The notes: generated by a model from the sequence alone, not told the origin. A stretch of 64,000 bases of DNA from Novosphingobium resinovorum (GCF_027922145.1 NZ_BSFC01000003.1:160892-224891); one strand, 5' to 3'; counted from the stretch's first letter, positions 52,015 to 61,938 are shown. A program made the numbers and translations.

Positions 52015-53310
52015 TCAGGCCGTGGCGAGAGCGCCCTGCCCCTCGGGAGACGGTTCGCCTGGCCAGGCCGTCGTCGCCTCGAAGAAGCGCGACACGTCAT
52101 GCAGCGCGCCGTCGATCACCATCAGTTCGGCGGGCGGCGCATGGCCGATGAAGTGGATGGGGCTCGCCGTCAGGCCGTAGGCGCCGCTGTTGTGGATGGC
52201 GATCACGTCGCCTTCGCTCAAGCTCGCCAGCGTGACGCCACCGCCCAGCCGGTCGATCGAGGTGCACAGCGGGCCGGTCACGTCATAAATGCCGGTATCG
52301 CTGTCGATAGCGCTCTGGCCGCCAACGCGGTGCATCTTGTAGTTGCGGCGGATCACCATGCCGAAGTGCCCCGATGCGGGCAGGTGATTGTTCATGCCAC
52401 CGTCGCAGATCGCGATCGACACGCCGCGCGACTGCTTCAGCGAGATGACGCGCACAAGGAAATAGCCTGCCTCGGCCACGAGGTAGCGGCCAAGTTCCAG
52501 CTTCAACCTGGCCCCGGCGAAGCGTGGGTCTTCTCGGAAACGGGCGATGTCGGGCAGGATCGCCGAAGCCACGGCGTCGAGCGGGAGCGGCGTGTCGCCG
52601 TCGTGATATGGAACGCCGAGCCCCGAGCCGAGCACGAGGCTCTCCGGCGTCAGGTCCACGGCTTCGCACAAATCCGTGAAGATCGAGAGGAAGCCGCGAT
52701 AATTCTCGACGATCGCGTCAGGCTTCAGGCACTGGGTGCCCGAATAGATGTGCAGCCCGGCAAGGCGCAGGCCCGGCATCGCGACGATCTGCTCCAGCGC
52801 ATCGCGCGCGTCGGGCAAGTCCACGCCGAACGGGCTCGGGCGCCCGGCCATCTGGTCGCCGAACCCGCGCGGGACGGAATCGGGCGCGATCCGCAGCAGC
52901 ACCGGCTGGACACGGCCTGCGGCGCGGGCAACCTCGTCCGCAATTCCAGCTTCGCGCAAGGATTCGAGCACCAGCAGGCCGACCCCGCCGAGGACCGCCT
53001 CGCGAATCTCGAATTCGCGCTTGCCGGGGCCGGTGAAGCTCACGAGTGCCGGGGCCCACCCAGCCTGCAGCGCCAGCCGGAATTCGCCAATGGACGAGAC
53101 ATCCAGCAGGTCGACCCGCCCGACCATCCATTTCAGCAGTGCCGGGTTGGGGTTGCACTTGACCGCGAAGCTGAGCGCTAGCTGGTCGTCGAAGGCATGG
53201 CGGAGCGCGGCGATCCTCTCGGCGATGGCCTCGGTGAAGTACACGAAGGATGGAGTGCCGAACTGCTCGGCCGCCGCCGCCAGCCAGGTGTCGCGATCCG
53301 CCGCGTTCAT
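52015..53310 (-). CDS. PLP-dependent decarboxylase (exosortase A-associated type)
   Basis: 431 residues of the diaminopimelate decarboxylase fold: FAVKCNPNP with PLP Lys51, LGSGLGVPYHDGD, LELGRYLVAEAGYF and ICDGGMNNHLPASGHF. Sequence type and setting match the decarboxylases recorded next to exosortase A (TIGR03099), not lysA. The GPTCDDAD Cys-Asp pair of ornithine decarboxylases is replaced here by TGPLCTSID. It overlaps the acyl carrier gene by four bases, so the two are coupled. The amino-acid substrate is unknown. Confidence 0.85.
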   Translation of the reverse strand: MNAADRDTWLAAAAEQFGTPSFVYFTEAIAERIAALRHAFDDQLALSFAVKCNPNPALLKWMVGRVDLLDVSSIGEFRLALQAGWAPALVSFTGPGKREFEIREAVLGGVGLLVLESLREAGIADEVARAAGRVQPVLLRIAPDSVPRGFGDQMAGRPSPFGVDLPDARDALEQIVAMPGLRLAGLHIYSGTQCLKPDAIVENYRGFLSIFTDLCEAVDLTPESLVLGSGLGVPYHDGDTPLPLDAVASAILPDIARFREDPRFAGARLKLELGRYLVAEAGYFLVRVISLKQSRGVSIAICDGGMNNHLPASGHFGMVIRRNYKMHRVGGQSAIDSDTGIYDVTGPLCTSIDRLGGGVTLASLSEGDVIAIHNSGAYGLTASPIHFIGHAPPAELMVIDGALHDVSRFFEATTAWPGEPSPEGQGALATA

Positions 53311-53543
53311 ACCCGTTCGCCAGCGAAGCGGGTGATGCGCGCGGGCGTGTCGAAGTTCTCCAGCGTTACCTCGTCGGCGCGAATCTCGATCCCGGCCTCC
53401 TGCTCGACGAAGGCAATGAGGGAGATCATCGCGATCGAATCGAGCATGCCGGACGAGAACAGGCAGGTGTCGGGATCGACGACCCCGTCGTAGCCGGAGA
53501 TCGCCTGAAGGTTCTGGATGATCCTGTCGGTGGTGAGGGCCAT
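53307..53543 (-). CDS. Acyl carrier protein
   Basis: 78 residues with a classical carrier fold: a helix TTDRIIQNLQAI, then DPDTCLFSSGMLDSIAMISLI with the phosphopantetheine serine at S36, and an acidic end. ATG at 53543 is chosen for its GGAG spacing (nine bases); an ATG two codons upstream is too close to it. It follows the ligase by 11 bases and overlaps the decarboxylase start (ATGA), so it probably carries the acyl or aminoacyl unit that the ligase activates. Confidence 0.85.
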   Translation of the reverse strand: MALTTDRIIQNLQAISGYDGVVDPDTCLFSSGMLDSIAMISLIAFVEQEAGIEIRADEVTLENFDTPARITRFAGERV

Positions 53544-53554
53544 GTGCATTACTC

Positions 53555-55132
53555 CTAGATCGAAAGTTGCGGTCGGTCGGCGGTCGGGGTGCTCAGGCGG
53601 ACCACTTCGGGCCGGGCGAGCTTGCCGCTGGCCGTGCGCGGCATCGGCGCGTTCCAGACATGGATGGCGCGCGGCACCATGTAGGCGGGCATGACCTTGC
53701 GGCAGTAGGCCAGCAGCCCCTCGCGCGTGGCGCCGGGGGCGAGCGTGGCGGCGACCTGAACGCTCTGGCCGAGCAGGTCGTCGGCGACGCCGAAGACGAC
53801 CACGTCGGCGGCCATGCCGCTGCGGTGGACGATGTCCTCGACCTCGTCGGGGCTGATGCGGAAGCCGCTGCTCTTGATCAGGGCATCGCGGCGCGAGACG
53901 AACCACAAGTCACCGTCCTCGTCCACGCGCACGATGTCGCCGCTGTAGACCACCGGCTCCTCGCCGATCAGCGCGGCGAGTTCGGGACAGGGCCTGATCT
54001 TCTCGGCCGTGGCGTCCGGGCGGTTCCAGTAGCCCTGGCTGACGAAGGCGCCTCGGTGGACGAGTTCGCCCTGCTCTCCCGGCCCGGCGATGCCGATGCC
54101 TTCGCGGATGACGTAGACCTCGTTTTCCGGCACCGCGCGGCCGATCGCACCCATCTTGGCGGAGAACTTCTCCGGCGGCAGATAGGTCGAGCGGAATGCC
54201 TCGGTCAGCCCGTACATCAGGTAGATGCGCGTGTCCGGGAGCAAGGCGGGCATCCGCTCCAGGATATTGAGCGGGATCTTGCCGCCTGAATTGGTGACCA
54301 GCCGCAGCGAGGGCAGCGCTTCGCCCGAGGCGTCGAGAAGGCGAATGAACTGGATCCACAACGGCGGCACCGCCGCGAAGCCGGTCACCGCGTGCTCACG
54401 GATGGCCCGGACGATCTCGGTCGCCATCGTCACGGGCTGATGCACCACCGTGCCGCCGACGAGCATCATCGTGGTGAGCTGGTTGAACCCGTAGTCGAAG
54501 CTGTAGGGCAGCACGCTGAGCAGCCTGTCGTCACCGCGCAGTTCGAGATAGGCTGTGACCGAACGCGCGCCGCTGACGATGTTCGCGTGCGTGAGCATCA
54601 CGCCCTTTGGTCGGCCGGTCGAACCCGAGGTGTAGATGATCGCCGCCAAGTCTCCGTCATCGCACGACACCAGCGACTGGAGGGATACCTCGGGCAGACC
54701 GTCCCAGCTCTGCAGCCCCGTGACGGACGGCCCGCTCGCGACAAGCACGACCAGCGCATGACCCTGCGGAAGTGCCGCCGCCGCGCCGCCTTCCAGGATC
54801 GCCGCGCGGGCGCCGCTGTCATCGATGACGTAATGCAGCTGTTCGCCGGTCCAGACGGTGTTGACGTTGACGAAGACGCCGCCGATCCGGCTGACCGCCA
54901 GCATCGCCGCCACTTCGCGCATCCCCTTGCGGACCTGCACGACCACGCGGTCGCCGGGCTCGATGCCATCCGCCGCGAGGAAGGCCGCAACTCGATCGAC
55001 TTCGGCGGCGACCTCGGCGTAAGTCCAACTCCGGCCGGGGTCTACGAGGAACGGTTTCGCGGCACGCTCGGGTAGGTTATGCGCGAACAGGTCGGATACG
55101 GTGCGAACCGCAATGCTCACCGGCGCACTCAC
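53555..55132 (-). CDS. AMP-forming acyl-CoA/acyl carrier ligase (exosortase A-associated type)
   Basis: 525 residues: the AMP-binding motif YTSGSTGRPKGVM at 167-179, GLTEAFRSTY, KMGAIGRAVP, YSGDIVRVDEDGDLWFVSRRDALIKSSGFRISPDEVE and the A10 lysine in GKLARPEVV. It belongs to the ligase type seen next to exosortase A systems (TIGR03098). It begins at GTG 55132 overlapping the acetyltransferase stop (GTGA). It should activate a carboxylic or amino acid for loading on the adjacent carrier protein. Confidence 0.85.
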   Translation of the reverse strand: MSAPVSIAVRTVSDLFAHNLPERAAKPFLVDPGRSWTYAEVAAEVDRVAAFLAADGIEPGDRVVVQVRKGMREVAAMLAVSRIGGVFVNVNTVWTGEQLHYVIDDSGARAAILEGGAAAALPQGHALVVLVASGPSVTGLQSWDGLPEVSLQSLVSCDDGDLAAIIYTSGSTGRPKGVMLTHANIVSGARSVTAYLELRGDDRLLSVLPYSFDYGFNQLTTMMLVGGTVVHQPVTMATEIVRAIREHAVTGFAAVPPLWIQFIRLLDASGEALPSLRLVTNSGGKIPLNILERMPALLPDTRIYLMYGLTEAFRSTYLPPEKFSAKMGAIGRAVPENEVYVIREGIGIAGPGEQGELVHRGAFVSQGYWNRPDATAEKIRPCPELAALIGEEPVVYSGDIVRVDEDGDLWFVSRRDALIKSSGFRISPDEVEDIVHRSGMAADVVVFGVADDLLGQSVQVAATLAPGATREGLLAYCRKVMPAYMVPRAIHVWNAPMPRTASGKLARPEVVRLSTPTADRPQLSI

Positions 55133-55653
55133 AGCAGTGGCCCCAGGCGCGGGTAGATCCTTGCCGGCGAACCGACGCAGACCGAATCGGAAGGTACGTC
55201 GGTCGACACGGCGGTGTTGGCGCCGATGCGGACCCTGTCGCCGATGCGGATCTTGCCCAGGACCGTCGAATTGGTGCCGATGAATACGTCGTCGCCGATC
55301 GTCGGTACGCCCCGGTTCATGTTGGTGCCGATGGTGACGTTGTGCATCACACCCAGCCGGTCGCCGATCACGGCATCCGGGTGGATCGAGAGCGAACCTT
55401 CGTTATTGATGATGTGGAACGCATCGCCGATCGTGACCTGGGGCGGGATCCAGATCTTGGTGATGTTCGCAACGAACAGGTTCACGAAGCCGTAGGCCTT
55501 CGAGGCCAGCGTGCGCGCCAGTCTGTTGCGCCGCTGCAGAGCCCATCGACCGAAACGATAGACGCACAGCGAGATGAACGCCCCGTTCGTGACCGAACTG
55601 CCATGCCGCCGATAATCGTCGCGCATCGTCCGCCAGGCTGAAGGGCGCTGCAC
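55129..55653 (-). CDS. Serine acetyltransferase-like hexapeptide-repeat acyltransferase
   Basis: 174 residues from GTG at 55653; the C-terminal left-handed beta helix (GDAFHIINNEGSLSIHPDAVIG, IGDRLGVMHNVTIGTNM, IGDDVFIGTNSTVLGKIRIG, IGANTAVSTDVP) is the CysE/WcaB type. The N-terminal RDDYRRHGSSVTNGAFISLCVYRFGRWA is characteristic of exopolysaccharide-linked acetyltransferases. An earlier start at 55728 or 55749 would overlap the glycosyltransferase and lacks similarity. It likely acetylates a sugar or amino group of a surface glycan. Confidence 0.8.
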   Translation of the reverse strand: MQRPSAWRTMRDDYRRHGSSVTNGAFISLCVYRFGRWALQRRNRLARTLASKAYGFVNLFVANITKIWIPPQVTIGDAFHIINNEGSLSIHPDAVIGDRLGVMHNVTIGTNMNRGVPTIGDDVFIGTNSTVLGKIRIGDRVRIGANTAVSTDVPSDSVCVGSPARIYPRLGPLL

Positions 55654-55675
55654 CCGCTGGCCATGTCCGGCAGCG

Positions 55676-56710
55676 TCAGACGAGATCGAGTGTTCGATCG
55701 ATTTCGTCGATATCCGCGTGAAAAACATCGTCGCCTCCCGTAGCCACAACCATCGAATAGTCCTGCCCCTGCCGATCCGTGAGCAGCTTGAGCGCCACCA
55801 CCGCTCGCGCCGGAGGCTGAATCACCAGCACCCGGGCCTTGGCCGGCATCATCACCAGACCATGAACGAGATGACTGCCCTCGACCCCGGCGACCACTTC
55901 CGCCCCGGCACATGAGTCAAGGATCTCTTCGAGGCTCGCCCCTGAAGGATCGAGCACACGGAAGCCGTGCCGTGTCGCCAGATGCTCAGCGACCTGCCGC
56001 TCGTTGTCGAGCACGCGCCGCGCACCGGTCATGCCGCGAAGAAGGAAGACGCCGCGGTGGCTGCAGGGTTCAGGGCCAACCAGTCGGCGGCGCAGATCGG
56101 TCGCGCGCTCACGCTTGTTGTCGTTGTTCGGCAGGTCGTCGAAGAGGATAAGTTCGTCGAACACCGTCGCCTGCGCGCGCGTGACCGCCATGCCCAGCCT
56201 TCGCTCGTAGTCGGGTTGGTGTCCTTTTGCTGGCGAGGTGGTCGTCGGTACGCCGGCACTTTCGGCCAGACGATACGTCAGGCAATCGTCGCTGAGCCAG
56301 TTGCCAAACCAGCGATTGCCGGTCCAGCTTTCGTAGAAAGCCGCGCGCCCGGTCGCGTGACCTACCATGCCCACGGGTCGCCGTCCGGCGCGGGGCCGCA
56401 AGTGCCGCGTTGCGGTTCCCGCGTAGAGCACGCCGTCCAGCAGCGATGCATCTCGAAAGGCATAGCCCATGGTCGGCCGCTGCGGAACATCGAAGCCGCC
56501 GTGAAAATCGCGCACCACTTCGGCCACGGTGGCGAATTCCGCTCCCCGGATGCGCTCGATCTGATTGGCCAGCATCAATGCCGGCCTCACGTGTACCGTA
56601 CCGCCGGGCGCGATCTGCCACCGCTCGCTTGCGTGCGACACGACGTCGTCGGGCCTGTGCCCCAGAAGGCGCGACAACCCCTGAAGGGCTGGAAGGATGG
56701 AGGGGCGCAT
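55676..56710 (-). CDS. Glycosyltransferase family 61 (DUF563) protein
   Basis: 344 residues with the C-terminal GT61 signature AEVVAGVEGSHLVHGLVMM followed by VLVIQPPARAVVALKLL; the central RGVFLLRGMTGARRVLDNERQVAEHL block is also family-typical. GT61 enzymes act on surface or O-linked glycans, so the gene is likely to act at the cell envelope. It is first in the five-gene operon, followed after 22 bases by the acetyltransferase. Confidence 0.8.
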   Translation of the reverse strand: MRPSILPALQGLSRLLGHRPDDVVSHASERWQIAPGGTVHVRPALMLANQIERIRGAEFATVAEVVRDFHGGFDVPQRPTMGYAFRDASLLDGVLYAGTATRHLRPRAGRRPVGMVGHATGRAAFYESWTGNRWFGNWLSDDCLTYRLAESAGVPTTTSPAKGHQPDYERRLGMAVTRAQATVFDELILFDDLPNNDNKRERATDLRRRLVGPEPCSHRGVFLLRGMTGARRVLDNERQVAEHLATRHGFRVLDPSGASLEEILDSCAGAEVVAGVEGSHLVHGLVMMPAKARVLVIQPPARAVVALKLLTDRQGQDYSMVVATGGDDVFHADIDEIDRTLDLV

Positions 56711-56941
56711 GTCGACCGACCTCCGCCGTCAACACGAACCTGCGCAAAGTACACGGCTCGCAATATTGAAACGAGGGAAACAGATCACGGGCAAGTCCTG
56801 TGCGGTATTTGTGAAATTCACACAGAAATACTTCCACAGCACCGGCAAGCTGCGTATCCGAACCCGGCGGAACAGAGTATCCCTTAGGCAAAGCCCCAAG
56901 TGGATTCGACCAGCCGCACCTGCGGAACGCGAATGCGCCTT

Positions 56942-57703
56942 CTACCGCCCCTTCCAGACCGGTGTGCGCTTCTCGGCAAAGGCCAGGGCGCCTTCTCTCG
57001 CGTCTTCCGACGTGAAGACATGCGCCACGTGCGCGTTCTGATATTCGTTGATCTGGTCGATCGGCCAGAGCCACGAGTCGCGCGTGATCCCCTTGGATGC
57101 CGCCACTGCCAGGGGTCCGTTGGCCGCGATCCGCTGAGCCAGTTCTCTCGCGGCGTCGATTGCAGGGCCATCGATAATGCGATTGATCAGGCCGAGTTCC
57201 AATGCCCTGTCAGCGTTGATCGGATCGCCGGTCAGCGCCAGTTCCATCGCCAGGGCGCGGGGCAACAGGCGAGGAAGTTGCACCAGGCCGCCTCCCGCCG
57301 CGACCAGCCCGCGCTTGACCTCAGGAATGCCGAAGCGTGCATTTTTGTTCGCGACGATGAGATCGCATGCAAGTGCGAGTTCGAAGCCGCCAGCCAGCGC
57401 CGGCCCATCGACCGCCGCGATGATCGGCTTGCCTGGCGTCCACGTGCAGATGCCGCCGAAGCCGCCGCGCTCGTCCACCGGCAGTTCGCCGTTCAGGAAA
57501 CCCTTGAGGTCCATGCCTGCGCAGAAGCTGCCGCCCGCGCCCGTCAGGATCGCGCAGCGCAGGTGATCCGCCGATTCGAGCCGATCCATCGCCGCCGCGA
57601 TTCCCGCCGCCGCCAACTTGGTCATCGCATTGCGCTGCTCGGGCCGGTTGATGGTGACCTCCAGCACGCCATCGCGTTCGGCCAGCAACACTTCCTCGCT
57701 CAT
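56942..57703 (-). CDS. Enoyl-CoA hydratase/isomerase (crotonase) family protein
   Basis: 253 residues with the crotonase core: RPEQRNAM, GSFCAGMDLKGFLNGEL (oxyanion hole), IAAVDGPALAGGFELALACD and FGIPEVKRGLVAAGG with the catalytic Glu. The C-terminus ends EDAREGALAFAEKRTPVWKG. Specific substrate unknown. It is separated from the GT61 operon by ~230 bases and reads the same way. Confidence 0.9.
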   Translation of the reverse strand: MSEEVLLAERDGVLEVTINRPEQRNAMTKLAAAGIAAAMDRLESADHLRCAILTGAGGSFCAGMDLKGFLNGELPVDERGGFGGICTWTPGKPIIAAVDGPALAGGFELALACDLIVANKNARFGIPEVKRGLVAAGGGLVQLPRLLPRALAMELALTGDPINADRALELGLINRIIDGPAIDAARELAQRIAANGPLAVAASKGITRDSWLWPIDQINEYQNAHVAHVFTSEDAREGALAFAEKRTPVWKGR

Positions 57704-57859
57704 CCTGCCCTCCTCTCCTGCACTTAGTGACAGGCACGGGGTCGAACCCGGCCTGCAAAGCCGCTGTCGGTGCTGTCACACCCCAGTCTCGGCCTTGCCA
57801 TGGGGCGCAGCCGTGCCTAGAGACTGCCGCAATTCTCACCCCAGGGGAGTCCCTTTAGA

Positions 57860-59083
57860 ATGGCAAAGATCAAGGTTGTGAACCCCGTCGTCGAAATGGA
57901 CGGCGATGAAATGACCCGCATCATCTGGCAGTGGATCCGCGAGCGTCTGATCCTCCCCTACCTCGACATCGACCTCAAGTACTACGACCTCTCGGTCGAG
58001 AAGCGCGACGAGACCGGTGACCAGATCACCATCGACGCCGCCAACGCGACCAAGGAATTCGGCGTCGCCGTCAAGTGCGCCACCATCACCCCCGACGAAG
58101 CCCGCGTCGAGGAATTCAGCCTCAAGAAGATGTGGAAGTCGCCCAACGGCACGATCCGCAACATCCTCGGCGGCGTCGTCTTCCGCGAGCCCATCGTGAT
58201 CTCGAACGTGCCCCGCCTGGTTCCGGGCTGGACCGACCCGATCGTCGTCGGCCGTCACGCCTTCGGTGACCAGTACAAGGCCACCGACACCCTGATCCCC
58301 GGCGCCGGCAAGCTGCGCCTGGTGTGGGACGGCGAAAACGGCGACAAGATCGACCTCGACGTGTTCGACTTCCCGGCTCCGGGCGTCGCCATGGCGATGT
58401 ACAACCTCGACGAATCGATCCGCGACTTCGCGCGCGCCTCGTTCAACTACGGCCTCAACCTCGGCTGGCCGGTGTACCTGTCGACCAAGAACACGATCCT
58501 CAAGGCCTATGACGGCCGCTTCAAGGATCTGTTCCAGGAAGTGTTCGACAAGGAAGGCTTCGCCGAGAAGTTCGCCGCCGCCGGCATCATCTACGAGCAC
58601 CGCCTGATCGACGACATGGTCGCCTCGGCGCTCAAGTGGTCGGGCAAGTTCGTCTGGGCGTGCAAGAACTACGACGGCGACGTGCAGTCGGACACCGTCG
58701 CACAGGGCTTCGGCTCGCTGGGCCTGATGACCTCGGTTCTGCTCTCGCCCGACGGCAAGACCGTCGAGGCCGAAGCCGCCCACGGCACCGTGACCCGTCA
58801 CTACCGCCAGCACCAGCAGGGCAAGGCGACCTCGACCAACCCGATCGCGTCGATCTTCGCCTGGACCCGCGGCCTTGCCTATCGCGGCAAGTTCGACGGT
58901 ACGCCGGACGTCGTGAAGTTCGCCGAGACCGTCGAGCGCATCTGCATCGAAACCGTCGAGAGCGGCAAGATGACCAAGGATCTCGCACTGCTGATCGGTC
59001 CGGACCAGAGCTGGATGACCACCGAGCAGTTCTTCGAGGCGATCGTCGAGAACCTCGAGACCGAAATGGCCACCTGGGCCTGA
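57860..59083 (+). CDS. icd: NADP-dependent isocitrate dehydrogenase
   Basis: Oxidises isocitrate to 2-oxoglutarate in the citric acid cycle. 407 residues of the eukaryotic-like homodimeric class: [11 protein letters not shown] near the start, [34 protein letters not shown], the metal site DDMVA and [15 protein letters not shown]. It ends before a strong terminator. ATG at 57860; no ribosome site problem. Confidence 0.97.
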   Translation: MAKIKVVNPVVEMDGDEMTRIIWQWIRERLILPYLDIDLKYYDLSVEKRDETGDQITIDAANATKEFGVAVKCATITPDEARVEEFSLKKMWKSPNGTIRNILGGVVFREPIVISNVPRLVPGWTDPIVVGRHAFGDQYKATDTLIPGAGKLRLVWDGENGDKIDLDVFDFPAPGVAMAMYNLDESIRDFARASFNYGLNLGWPVYLSTKNTILKAYDGRFKDLFQEVFDKEGFAEKFAAAGIIYEHRLIDDMVASALKWSGKFVWACKNYDGDVQSDTVAQGFGSLGLMTSVLLSPDGKTVEAEAAHGTVTRHYRQHQQGKATSTNPIASIFAWTRGLAYRGKFDGTPDVVKFAETVERICIETVESGKMTKDLALLIGPDQSWMTTEQFFEAIVENLETEMATWA

Positions 59084-59102
59084 TCCTTCGGTCGGTTCAA
59101 TG

Positions 59103-59141
59103 AAAAAGCCCGCCCCCTCAGACGAGGCGGCGGGCTTTTTC
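59103..59141. terminator. Bidirectional terminator after icd
   Basis: AAAAAGCCCGCC and GGCGGGCTTTTT arms around a 14-base loop, between icd and the convergent dioxygenase. Confidence 0.9.
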
Positions 59142-59185
59142 TTTTGTTCCTCCCCGAGACACGCGCGGGGAGAAATCGTTCAGCG

Positions 59186-60034
59186 CTACTCCACCGCCCA
59201 GGGTTCCTCGCCCTCCAGCTTGGTGCGGTGCATCATGCGCCCGCACGTCGGGTCGTAAGCCTCCGCGCGGTGCATGGTGCCGGTGTTGTCCCAGATCACG
59301 AGATCGCCCACCGACCATTCGTGGCTATAGGTGAACTCCGGCCCCGTCGCCCATTCGCGCAGGCCATGGATGATCCGCGCGCTCTCCAGGTGGTCGACGC
59401 CCTGCACGTGATGGCAGGTGCAACCCAGCACCAGCGACTTGCGTCCCGAGGCGTGCTTCCACACCAGCGGCAGCACCTTCTCGCCGATCCCCTGCATGAT
59501 CTTGAGCTTGGCTAGGCTCGGCTCCGGCTCGTAGTAGAACAGCGAGGCCCAGGGTCCATGGAGCACGCGCAAGTCGTCGTAATATGCCTTGTCCTCGTCG
59601 GACAGCGCGTCATAGGCGGCATAAGTATTCGAGAACCCGGTGTTGCCCGTGCCCTTCGGGCTCGGCACCTTGCACGAGAGCAGCGAGGCCAGGATCGGCA
59701 CTTCGTTGCGGGTCCCGTCGATGTGCCAGTAGAGCGAACCCTTGAGGTATTCCGCGCTGGCCGGGTTTTCCTTCACGTCGAGCGTGATCTTGCTCGGCCC
59801 GCCGTCCGGCCCCTCGGGCGCGTATTCGCCGAGCGTCTTGGTGAAGGCGATCTGCTCCGCGTCATCGAAATTGATCTTCGGAAAGACCAGGATGCCGCGC
59901 GCCTCAAGCTCTTCGCGCAGTTGCGCGGCGAGTTCGCCGGAAAGCAGTTCTTCCTTCGAATTGAGAATGCGGCTGCCGATCTTCGGCTTGATGTGCTCAG
60001 CCTTCAGCTGAGCAGTGGTGGTGGCGACCGTCAT
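59186..60034 (-). CDS. TauD/TfdA family 2-oxoglutarate-dependent dioxygenase
   Basis: 282 residues with the iron-binding facial triad: His104 and Asp106 in WHIDGT and a distal His near residue 254 in GTMHRAEAYD, then an Arg about 14 residues later for 2-oxoglutarate. It cleaves or hydroxylates sulfonates, chlorophenoxy acids or related compounds in known relatives; the substrate here is unknown. Regulation may involve the TetR gene upstream, 143 bases away on the same strand. Confidence 0.88.
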   Translation of the reverse strand: MTVATTTAQLKAEHIKPKIGSRILNSKEELLSGELAAQLREELEARGILVFPKINFDDAEQIAFTKTLGEYAPEGPDGGPSKITLDVKENPASAEYLKGSLYWHIDGTRNEVPILASLLSCKVPSPKGTGNTGFSNTYAAYDALSDEDKAYYDDLRVLHGPWASLFYYEPEPSLAKLKIMQGIGEKVLPLVWKHASGRKSLVLGCTCHHVQGVDHLESARIIHGLREWATGPEFTYSHEWSVGDLVIWDNTGTMHRAEAYDPTCGRMMHRTKLEGEEPWAVE

Positions 60035-60176
60035 GGCCTTGTCTCCCAGGAATGCCGTATGAGAACGCTGTTACCACGTTCTTCGCCCAGCATCCGAGAG
60101 AATCAAGCCGAGTTGCACACACCACCCCCTGCGGCACCCCAATCAGCGCCCGCGCGGTATGTGTCGGCATCGTGTC

Positions 60177-60758
60177 TCAGGCGGCCAGCTTGTCCAGCCA
60201 ACCTTCTACGATACGGATCGCCTGGGCATGACCGGTCTTCACCCCCAGCCCCTGCTCCATCACCACCGCCCGTCCGATCCCGGCAAGAACGACGCTGAAC
60301 CCCGCCGCATCGAAGCCATCGAGCCGGTCCAACCTGTCGCCGAGCAGGTGCTGCAGGATCGTGACCTGCCGCGCGCGCATTTCCTCGCTGTGCTGCGCCA
60401 TGTAGTCACGCACCGCGGGACGATGGTTGGCGAGCGCCATGAACTCCAGCGCCATCGCCACCCTGCTGGTATCGATGAAGAATCCCCACAGCGCACGCAG
60501 CGGGTCGTCGGAAGCCAGCGCCTCCTCGATCATGCGGTCGCTCTGCGCCGCCCCTTGCCGCGAAACCTCCACCAGCAGGTCGTCGGTGGTAGGGAAATAG
60601 TAGTGCACCAGAGAGGGCTTGAGCCCTGCCCGGGCCGCCACGCGCCGCGTGCTGACGGCGGCATAGCCTTCGTCCCGGATCAACTGGTTGGTGGCCTCGA
60701 CGATGACCGCCCGTGTCGCGGACGTCTCGGCTCCGACCCTGCGCGCTGCGCCTGCCAT
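60177..60758 (-). CDS. TetR family transcriptional regulator
   Basis: 193 residues. The N-terminal ~60 form the TetR HTH: TRAVIVEATNQLIRDEGYAAVSTRRVAARAGLKPSLVHYYFP, with the recognition helix PSLVHYYF; the helical ligand domain follows. It reads toward the dioxygenase gene, and may control it or itself; no operator was assigned. Effector unknown. Confidence 0.9.
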   Translation of the reverse strand: MAGAARRVGAETSATRAVIVEATNQLIRDEGYAAVSTRRVAARAGLKPSLVHYYFPTTDDLLVEVSRQGAAQSDRMIEEALASDDPLRALWGFFIDTSRVAMALEFMALANHRPAVRDYMAQHSEEMRARQVTILQHLLGDRLDRLDGFDAAGFSVVLAGIGRAVVMEQGLGVKTGHAQAIRIVEGWLDKLAA

Positions 60759-60867
60759 TAAATTCCCCTTTCACGCCCGCCTAAGGGTGCAGCGCAGCAA
60801 GATCAACCTGCGCTGGGACACGTAACGACAGATTGACTTTTGTTCCTATTTTGTTCAACCCACTACC

Positions 60868-61938
60868 ATGGAAGCGATCAAGGGCAGAGGAGCGATCAGT
60901 GGCGCGGCGAGCGCGCGCTTCAACCTGCCTGCACGCGAAGCGGACGGTGACTGGCTCGACGCGGCAGAAACGGTCGACGGCCCTGCCCGCCACCCAGCGA
61001 CCACCGTTACGGAGGAGCACCCGCGCTCGATCCTCTCTTTCAACAAGTCGCCCGATGTGCCGTTCGACCGTTCGATCAACGCTTACAGGGGGTGCGAGCA
61101 TGGCTGCATCTACTGCTTCGCGCGGCCCACGCATGCTTATCACGATCTCTCGCCCGGCCTCGATTTCGAAACGAAACTGTTCGCTAAACCGACCGCTGCG
61201 AAGCTCTTGCGCGAAACGCTGGCAAAGCCCGGCTACAAGCCCGCGCCGATCGCGATGGGCACCAATACGGACCCCTACCAGCCGATCGAGACCCGCTATC
61301 ACATCACGCGCGAGGTGCTGGAACTGTGCCTCGATGTGCGCCATCCAGTGACGATCACCACCAAGTCCGACCGCGTGCTGCGCGACCTCGACCTGCTGGA
61401 ACGGCTTGCGACGCACAATCTCGTGCATGTGGGAATATCGGTGACCAGCCTCGACCCGGTGCTGTCGCAGAAACTTGAACCGCGTGCAGCCTCACCCGCC
61501 AAACGCATGGCAGCGCTCGGTCGACTGGTAGAGGCGGGCGTGCCGGCACATGTCTCGATCGCCCCGGTCATCCCGTCGATTACCGACAGTTTCATGGAAG
61601 CGATACTGGAGGATGCCGCCACGCGCGGTGTCCGGTCGGCCTCATGGATCGTGATCCGCCTGCCGCACGAAGTCGCTCCCTTGTTCCGTGAATGGCTCGA
61701 CGCGCATTTTCCGCAGCGCGCCGGCAAGGTGATAGCGACGATCCGCTCGATCCGGGGCGGACGGGACAACGATCCGAATTTCGTTACCCGCATGAGGCCC
61801 GAGGGCGTCTGGGCCGACCTGTTCCGCCGCCGCTTCCGCGTGGCCGCCACGCGACTGGGCATCACAGGGCCGCATGTCGCACTGGATTGCACACGGTTCC
61901 GTCGCCCCTCTCTGGATGGGCAACTCTCGCTTTTGTAA
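60868..61938 (+). CDS. PA0069-type radical SAM protein
   Basis: 356 residues with CEHGCIYC: cysteines 76, 80 and 83 in the CX3CX2C form that bind the 4Fe-4S cluster. The family core continues with YCFARPTHAYH, FAKPTAAKLL, PIAMGTNTDPYQPIE and TTKSDRVLRDLDLL. Members of this SplB-like group are not spore photoproduct lyases in this non-sporing lineage; the exact reaction is unknown. The start is ATG 60868; divergent from the TetR gene. Confidence 0.9.
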   Translation: MEAIKGRGAISGAASARFNLPAREADGDWLDAAETVDGPARHPATTVTEEHPRSILSFNKSPDVPFDRSINAYRGCEHGCIYCFARPTHAYHDLSPGLDFETKLFAKPTAAKLLRETLAKPGYKPAPIAMGTNTDPYQPIETRYHITREVLELCLDVRHPVTITTKSDRVLRDLDLLERLATHNLVHVGISVTSLDPVLSQKLEPRAASPAKRMAALGRLVEAGVPAHVSIAPVIPSITDSFMEAILEDAATRGVRSASWIVIRLPHEVAPLFREWLDAHFPQRAGKVIATIRSIRGGRDNDPNFVTRMRPEGVWADLFRRRFRVAATRLGITGPHVALDCTRFRRPSLDGQLSLL

